A stretch of 64,000 bases of DNA from Phymorhynchus buccinoides (lineage: Eukaryota; Mollusca; Gastropoda; Neogastropoda; Raphitomidae), in contig CM065698.1 in NCBI GenBank assembly GCA_017654935.2, positions 2,288,301 through 2,352,300 on the forward strand, in the 5' to 3' direction. The notes beneath the pieces were generated by a model, which made no database searches, was not told the origin of the DNA, and saw only the letters and a program-made list of their open reading frames with translations. The position numbers and the translations under genes were made by a program. Shown here in pieces: positions 57,401-64,000 of the stretch (its first letter is position 1; each line of letters opens with the position of its first letter).

Positions 57401-60400
57401 TTAAGGGACTCTGGGGAAAAGAAAAGTAAAGACAAAATGGTGGGACATTTCAATATACACAAAATACCAAAAACTTGTTTAAATTTGCTTTGAAAACAAT
57501 TGATTAAACAAACAATTAACAAGCACCACAAAATGCAATACATAATCCACTGATGAAAAACCTCACTTTGATTATGAACCTAACCAACAGAGTTGCTATT
57601 GGGAAACAAAGTAAGGCCAACTTCACACAGTTTGTGAACAAAACAGCGGGAACAATCAGAATTAGATGTAGGAGAGCTTCAATAACTTTGATCACGGAGA
57701 TATCGCAAAGCCATTCTCAATAAACCTAAAACGGTGATCAGCTATAATATTTTATAAAAAAAACCATTTTCACACACTAATATATATTTTGTTCAATTTT
57801 TACTTTTTGATATTTGTTTAAACATTTTGATTGGCAAGATACAATGGATTTATGAAACCATGACATTTGGTCGTTTGTGCTGTAAGTTTAGGCATGCAGA
57901 CATGTGCACATATTATCACATGCGCATGCACGCGCACACACACATTACATATAAGATCTGTTTGGAATGCAAAAAGGCACAAATGTAGCAGCAGTGGACA
58001 AGTTATTCAAAATACATTTGGAAACAAACCAACACACAAACTTCCATTGGACAGATACAATACAGCGAAATGTACATGGAATTTCAGCAAAGCAAAAATG
58101 TTAAAATGCCCCCCACCCCCACTCCCTTCCATCCTCTACCCATCCCTATCTTCCCCACCTTCCCCACTCTGACATTTCTCATGAGTTCAAGGGTGTAACT
58201 ACACACCAACAACAAAATAGTCCAGTCATTTGACCACAATGGATTTACAAACGTACCAGTATTAAATTAGTGGATGTCAATGTGAAGCGTACATGGCAAG
58301 TTAAGCAAACTTCAATAAAACCACAGAGAAATACGAAAAGCTGTGTACACATGGAAACTTTAAAATATATATTTAAAAAATGGTACTTCATACAGTGAAA
58401 TTCAAGACTAGTAGTAGTAGTGCAGTATTATCACATGAACTATGTACAGATTGAACATAATATTAATACAAAATTGTGAAAGATTTCGATATTATATTAA
58501 GTGCGTAGTGTAAAAATACATGGATAGAAAATGATTCAAAACAAATTTACTACAGTGGAATCCGCTTAATCGGCCACTTTTGGGACCAGGAAAAATATGG
58601 CCGATAAAGCGAATCGGCCGATAAAACGAACATCGAGATACTGTATGACGCAATTATGCAAGTCAAAAGCAATGACGTCAAAATTAAATGTTGCAGTTCA
58701 AATTCAAATTCTTTCCCTTTTTGTGATGTGTGTGTGTGGTGGGTATTAATCCTACAACTTGACAGAAGCACGAGTAAAAGACAATGATTTTGTTTTCTTG
58801 AGTGATTTTAACGCCATACAGGGTCTTTCAATTGACAACAGCTCACGTTCCAACTTCACACTCAACCATGTAAAAAAAACGTCAAAAGCGTGTTGTCAGT
58901 TTGTCTGCCTCTGTTGTTCTCCCTCTCAAAAAGGGGTAAAGAGGAAAAGTTAGAGAGAAAAAGTGGCCAATAAAGCGACAAAATTGAAGATTTCAGCTTT
59001 GGCCGTAAAAACGAACAAAATAACACATGCTTAAGAGGAAAAAATTCCGTTCCAGAGGAAATTGGCCGATTAAGCGTCTTTGGCCGATTATCCGATGGCC
59101 AATTTTAAAAACGGATTCCACTGTATTCATATGTTGAATACTGCGTAAATATAAAATCTGAAATTTGATGGGAACTCTGTAAATACTGATAACACACAAG
59201 TGCGGAGAATGTTTGGTCAATACGTAAACAGACTGATTTCGACCACTGTGTGTTAACTGAACACTACACTGTACTTGTGAGGAACAAAATTCAGCTAGCT
59301 TGTATATAAAGCGCCCGCACACACACACCATTTTTTGCACTGAAAATGTTCACTGAGAAGCAACAGTCTGCTTTTTCTCGGGAAAGGGGTAGGGTTAGGA
59401 TCAGCCTGGGGTTATTGTCATAAAACTGAAAAGAAGCAGATTTTGAGATTGAGGGTAGTAAACATGAAGGGGGTGTCTAGAGTAAAACATTGCCAAAACC
59501 ACTGCTTACAAATAGATGAAATCTTAAACCAATCTTTTCCAAAAGCGACGAACAGCAAGTAAATATTTTAGATTTCGTAAAAAAAATGCACCATACTCTG
59601 ACTACACACTTTCAATGTACACTTTTCAAGAAAAGAACAAATCTTAAAACAAGTAAAGATGCACCAAAATGAATAATAATACTACAAAAAAGAACCATTG
59701 ATAAATAGAAAAGTGAGAGGCAAACCATCAAAGCACAAGCTGCTGAACTTTAACGGAGGCTGAACGCTAAAGCAAAAGAGCTAGGATTAAATCAACCCAG
59801 CCCAGCCACCAGTTTCAGATAGCACATGAGGCAACTGCTATTCCGACATGCGTTTATAGCGGAGATTCCTTGCCCAGGGCCCGTTACTAGCACAGAACTT
59901 CTACAAGGTGGAAAGGTGGCTGAGTGGTTAAGACGTTCGCCTGCCAAATGTAATGCGTGACTGCAACGTGAGTGACCCGGGTTCGAATCCCGGCCTCTCT
60001 CTCTCTCTCCTTTCTTTCTAGTTCGACAGGAAAATCGAACTGAACGTTGAGTCCTTCAGATGGGGACTTAAAGCTAGTCTGACCCGTGCGCTTTACGCAC
60101 GTAAAAAATCCCACGGCAGTTGAAAGTCTATAAGAGCAGGGAGAAATCCTGCTGCCTGGTATGGCCAAATTGATAGCTAGGTTTCCCAAGTGTGCCCTCA
60201 CCCAGCCCACAGAGATAAGTCTCTGTGACTTGAATATACCAAATATCAGAGCCCAAAATGACCAAGGTCACAAATGATGGACAAAACCAGAGACTAAAAA
60301 CAACTTGCCACAAAGTTTGGATTTGGAATGCGCATAATCATCAACACAAGCTTGTGCACACAAACATGGGCCAGAATTGCATGCAAAGGTTTTTTGTACA

Positions 60401-61214
60401 AAGATCTTTTTTCCTGGGCCATGCATAGGGTACACAATAATCTTCTTCTTCTTCGGTCGCTCAGTTTCCTGTCAATTATGAGCGCAGATGTGTCATGCTG
60501 CTGTTTTGCGCCTATGTAAGAAATAATTAGGTCCAGCAAGCCCGACTTCGGCTGGAGGAAATCTTTTTGAAAGCGTTTCTTGAAAAAAGGCAGGAGAAAT
60601 GGACCGCTAAGGCAGAAAGATATTAGATGACAGTAAGCAAAAGGGAAAAGGCAGAGTCAAAGAGAGTGATAGATTTTACCATACTTTCATGCTTTTCTTT
60701 GCTGTTGTTCTTACAAGGAAGTTCACAAGCACAGGACTTCCAGAAGGTGGGGGAACTATTGATACAAAAGACCCCCCGGTATCCCCATGGGACGCAATAA
60801 TCTGAAATGCACAGATCAAATTGAAAGAAACCAACAGCAAACAAACCCTGGCATGAGGCTGTCAGACCAGCTAGAACACCAAGGCTACATCAAAATGTTG
60901 TTATGTTCTGCATAGTTATGCGGGGATTGTCTTAAGCCATGACAAGCTCCTAGCATAACATCATCAGTCTCCCAAATCTCCCAAAAGTCGGAGTGTGGCT
61001 GCCCACATGGCGGGTAATCAAAACGGTCACTGTTCATGTAATGTTCTCATTCCTAGCTGATGCATTTGTACCATAGTGTTCAAGTGCTTCGGTTGTTGGG
61101 ATGATCCCTGGAGTCTTTAAAAGCCAGGGTAAGACAACAACAACAACCAAAGCATCATGAAAGGGTGGTAAATGATGTAGTACTGATGATTAAAGCCAAC
61201 TGCACCTTTATAAA

Positions 61215-61415
61215 TACTGATTAACAACTGCTGCATATATAAATACTGATTAACAACTGCACCTATATAAATACTGATTAACAACTGCTGCATATATAAA
61301 TACTGATTAACAACTGCTGCATATATAAATACTGATTAACAACTGCTGCATATATAAATACTGATTAACAACTGCTGCATATATAAATACTGATTAACAA
61401 CTGCTGCATATATAG
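61215..61415. repeat. 29-bp tandem expansion present only in copy 2
   Basis: About seven units of atataaatactgattaacaa plus ctgctgcat. Copy 1 has a single unit at 10158-10195. Confidence 0.9.
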
Positions 61416-62849
61416 TTTGCATAATACTGTAATACTGCATGACATGCTTGATCACTCAAAATGCAAAATGAATTTTTAATGTTTAAAAAATATATATCAA
61501 ATTTTGAGCTGTTTACACAAGAAATTTGCACCTCAGATTAATGCAAACATATTGAACACCATGAAAAAACACACCCAAAACCAATGTACTGTGAATATTT
61601 ATCATCAATTTTTTTTAATTAAAAAAAACACCATTTACAGAAAGGCCCCAAAAACTACATAAAAACATTGCCTGAACAAAATTTAAACATAAAAACAGAA
61701 AATTATAACAAACACCGGTGCTGGGTGATTGTTACTTCACACAGAAACATGGCCACAAGAAGACGATTGTCAGCACTCGATAAAGTGACGCTTGCCTTCA
61801 GACCTAGTAAAAACAGTCTCAGGAAAATTAAAAATAATAACATGGTGCGTTGGGGAATCCAAAACACTTAACAACAACAAAAACTAAACCGACGTTTCCG
61901 AGCATAACTCCTTGCTCGAAAATGTCAGTTTTGTTTTCATTGTTGCTCGGTGCTTTGGATTTCCCCAGCCCACCATGCTATTTAACATTTCCCTCAGGCT
62001 TTGTGAAATCCTGCAGTCATTTATTTTCTATTTGTAAAACCAGTATACAGCCCTACTACATATTGTTTTCCAGCAACAACAAGAGGACATAACAAAGAAT
62101 CCAAGGTGTGCAGTCTAACAATTCCTGGAGTCAAGAACAAATGTACCGTATTGTACGGACTAAAAGGGACATCTAATTATAAGGCACCCCCCAAAAAGCT
62201 TGACTCAAACTTCAGATTGTGTTACTCTATTTTCCTAACTGTATCATCAGTCACATCACAAGGCGCAGGGATCTCAGTCGAGAAGAACAAACTATCGCCT
62301 TATAGTCCGTAAAATCCGGTAGTTTGAAACAACGAGGTGAAGAGAAGCGGTGTTGTCTCACTGCTTGGTGACGAGGTGTGCTGTGAAGCGATGTACTGAA
62401 GCGGTGTTGTCTCACTGCTTGGTGACGGTGTGCTGTGAAGCGATGTAGTGAAGCGGTGTTGTCTCACTGCTTGGTGACGGTGTGCTGTGAAGCGATGTAG
62501 TGAAGCGGTGTTGTCTCACTGCTTGGTGACGGTGTGCTGTGAAGCGATGTAGTGAAGCGATGTCATTATTACGGCTTGGTGATGGTGGCGTGGTGTGTGG
62601 CGGCTTCCACCGGCGGTCCGGAGTAGGTCCCTGCCGGTCGACTTCTGTCGATGTCCTCATAAACCCCACTGGTCAGCCCTCCGCCTGTCAGACCACATGA
62701 CGCAATCATCAAACCAATTCCATGTCATTTCAGTAGGTCCCTGCCGGTCGACTTCTGTCGATGTCCTCATAACCCCCACTGGTCAGCCCTCCGCCTGTCA
62801 GACCACATGACGCAATCATCAAACCAAAGTCCATGTCATTTCAGATTGC

Positions 62850-63745
62850 ATGCACACGCACGCATGCACACACACACACATTCCGTACATCCTCCTAACG
62901 TTCAACAGCCACAGAGTAGTCCTCACTGACTGTAGTCGCTATGTGGAAGGAAGGGACAGGCACACACACACACATTCCCTACATCCTCCTAACGTTCAAC
63001 AGCCACAGAGTAGTCATCACTGACTGTAGTCGCTAGTGGAAGGAAGGGACAGGCACACACACACACATTCCGTAGATCCTCCTAACGTTCAAATGCCACA
63101 GAGTAGTCCTCACTGACTGTAGTCGCTATATGGAAGGAAGGGACAGGCACACACACACATTCCGTAGATCCTCATAACGTTCAACAGCCACAGGTAGTCC
63201 TCATTGACTGTAGTCGCTATGTGGAAGGAAGGGGACAGGCACACACACACACATTCCGTAGATCCTCCTAACGTTCAACAGCCACAGAGAGTAGTCCTCA
63301 CTGACTGTAGTCGCTCATGTGGAAGGAAGGGACAGGCACGCACACACACATTCCGTAGATCCTCACCTCCAACGTTCAACAGCCACAGAGTAGTCACTCA
63401 TTGACTGTAGTCGCTATGCTCGGAAGGACAAGGGTCAGGCACGCACACACACACATTACACCGCTCTCCTCCAGATCCTCAGCAACAGTTCAACAGCCAC
63501 AGAGTAGTCCTCATTGACTGTAGTCGCTATGTGGAAGGAAGGGACAGGCACACACACACACATTCATGTACGTAGATCCTCCTAACGTTCAACAGCCACA
63601 GAGTAGTCCTTCATTGACTGTAGTCGCTATATGTGGAAGGAAGGGACAGGCCGCACACACACACATTCGTAGATCCTCCTAAAGTTCAACAGCCACAGAG
63701 TAGTCCTCATTGACTGTAGTCGCTATGTGGAAGCGAAGGGACAGG
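62850..63745 (-). repeat. Copy 2 of the 94-bp array with candidate AGTRAP tail exon
   Basis: Same units as 11640-12490, but from about 63300 many units carry small insertions such as tgctcggaaggacaagggtc, so the frame is lost in most. Confidence 0.8.
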
Positions 63746-63970
63746 CACACAAAAGTTAATTCCACAAAACAGATGCAGGACCGTGCTCGCATAAAAGATC
63801 ACACACACACACAAACAGAGAAGAGAGGGAAAACACCCACACACCCACAGGACACACACAAACAGAGACCGGGAAACACTCAACACACACACACAGAGAC
63901 ACACGCACACGAACATGCAAACACATGAGAGAGAAAGAGAGAGACACACGCACGCAACACACACACACAC

Positions 63971-64000
63971 ATCTCCCCGACGAGTGTTCCTTGCAAGCCG
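63971..64000 (-). CDS. AGTRAP: Copy 2 of AGTRAP tail exon, cut by window end
   Basis: The last 30 bases match the 3' end of the exon at 12700-12773. Whether copy 2 continues into a second full AGTRAP gene lies outside the window. Confidence 0.6.

Larger units (their letters stand above)
51434..64000. repeat. Copy 2 of the 12.6 kb direct duplication
   Basis: Same order of elements as 1-12729. Some stretches are clearly noisier than copy 1: 54560-55370 (scrambled start of the 62-bp array) and 63300-64000 (many small insertions in the 94-bp array). This suggests either local assembly error or faster decay. Confidence 0.97.

Overview
This is an animal nuclear genome window, most likely from a marine lophotrochozoan and probably a mollusc. 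It has long introns, GT-AG exons, tRNA-derived SINEs, MITEs, a CR1/jockey-like LINE fragment and very many minisatellites. The organism call is an inference from repeat style and cannot be made firm without a search. No bacterial-type gene, operon or CRISPR is present. Most open frames are translated CA/TG, CAT or satellite repeats and are not genes.

Two protein genes are recognisable, arranged head to head. AGTRAP (angiotensin II receptor-associated protein family, a small multi-pass membrane protein) lies on the minus strand between about 22.3 kb and 12.0 kb. It is read from short exons whose splice phases fit together. PEX5 (peroxisomal PTS1 import receptor) lies on the plus strand from about 33.05 kb to 43.48 kb. 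Only its last four coding exons (end of the TPR domain and C-terminal bundle) are present.

Layout: 1-12729 is one copy of a 12.6 kb direct duplication (second copy 51434-64000). It holds MITEs, SINEs, satellites and the 3' end of AGTRAP. 12.7-22.3 kb is the AGTRAP body, buried in tandem arrays. 22.3-25.66 kb holds SINEs and a LINE fragment, ending in poly-G and a 500-N gap (25662-26161). 26162 to about 42400 is a large palindrome centred near 32.77 kb. Its right arm carries intact PEX5 exons, and its left arm carries the same exons inverted and full of single-base indels. The right arm ends in a 3.3 kb, 52-bp satellite. 42.4-51.4 kb holds the PEX5 last exon, a long in-frame open stretch beyond its stop, MITEs and three further arrays.

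Three things stand out. First, several minisatellites contain exon edges with their splice sites, in two unrelated genes (PEX5 and AGTRAP). In two of these arrays the repeat unit is acceptor plus 5' exon part, and the last unit is the true exon. Second, three other satellites can be traced to segments of mobile elements in the same window (a SINE head, a MITE end, an internal piece of a dispersed element). Third, 306 sense codons follow the PEX5 stop codon in the same frame. The palindrome and the 12.6 kb duplication may be partly assembly artefacts, because one copy of each is noisier than the other.
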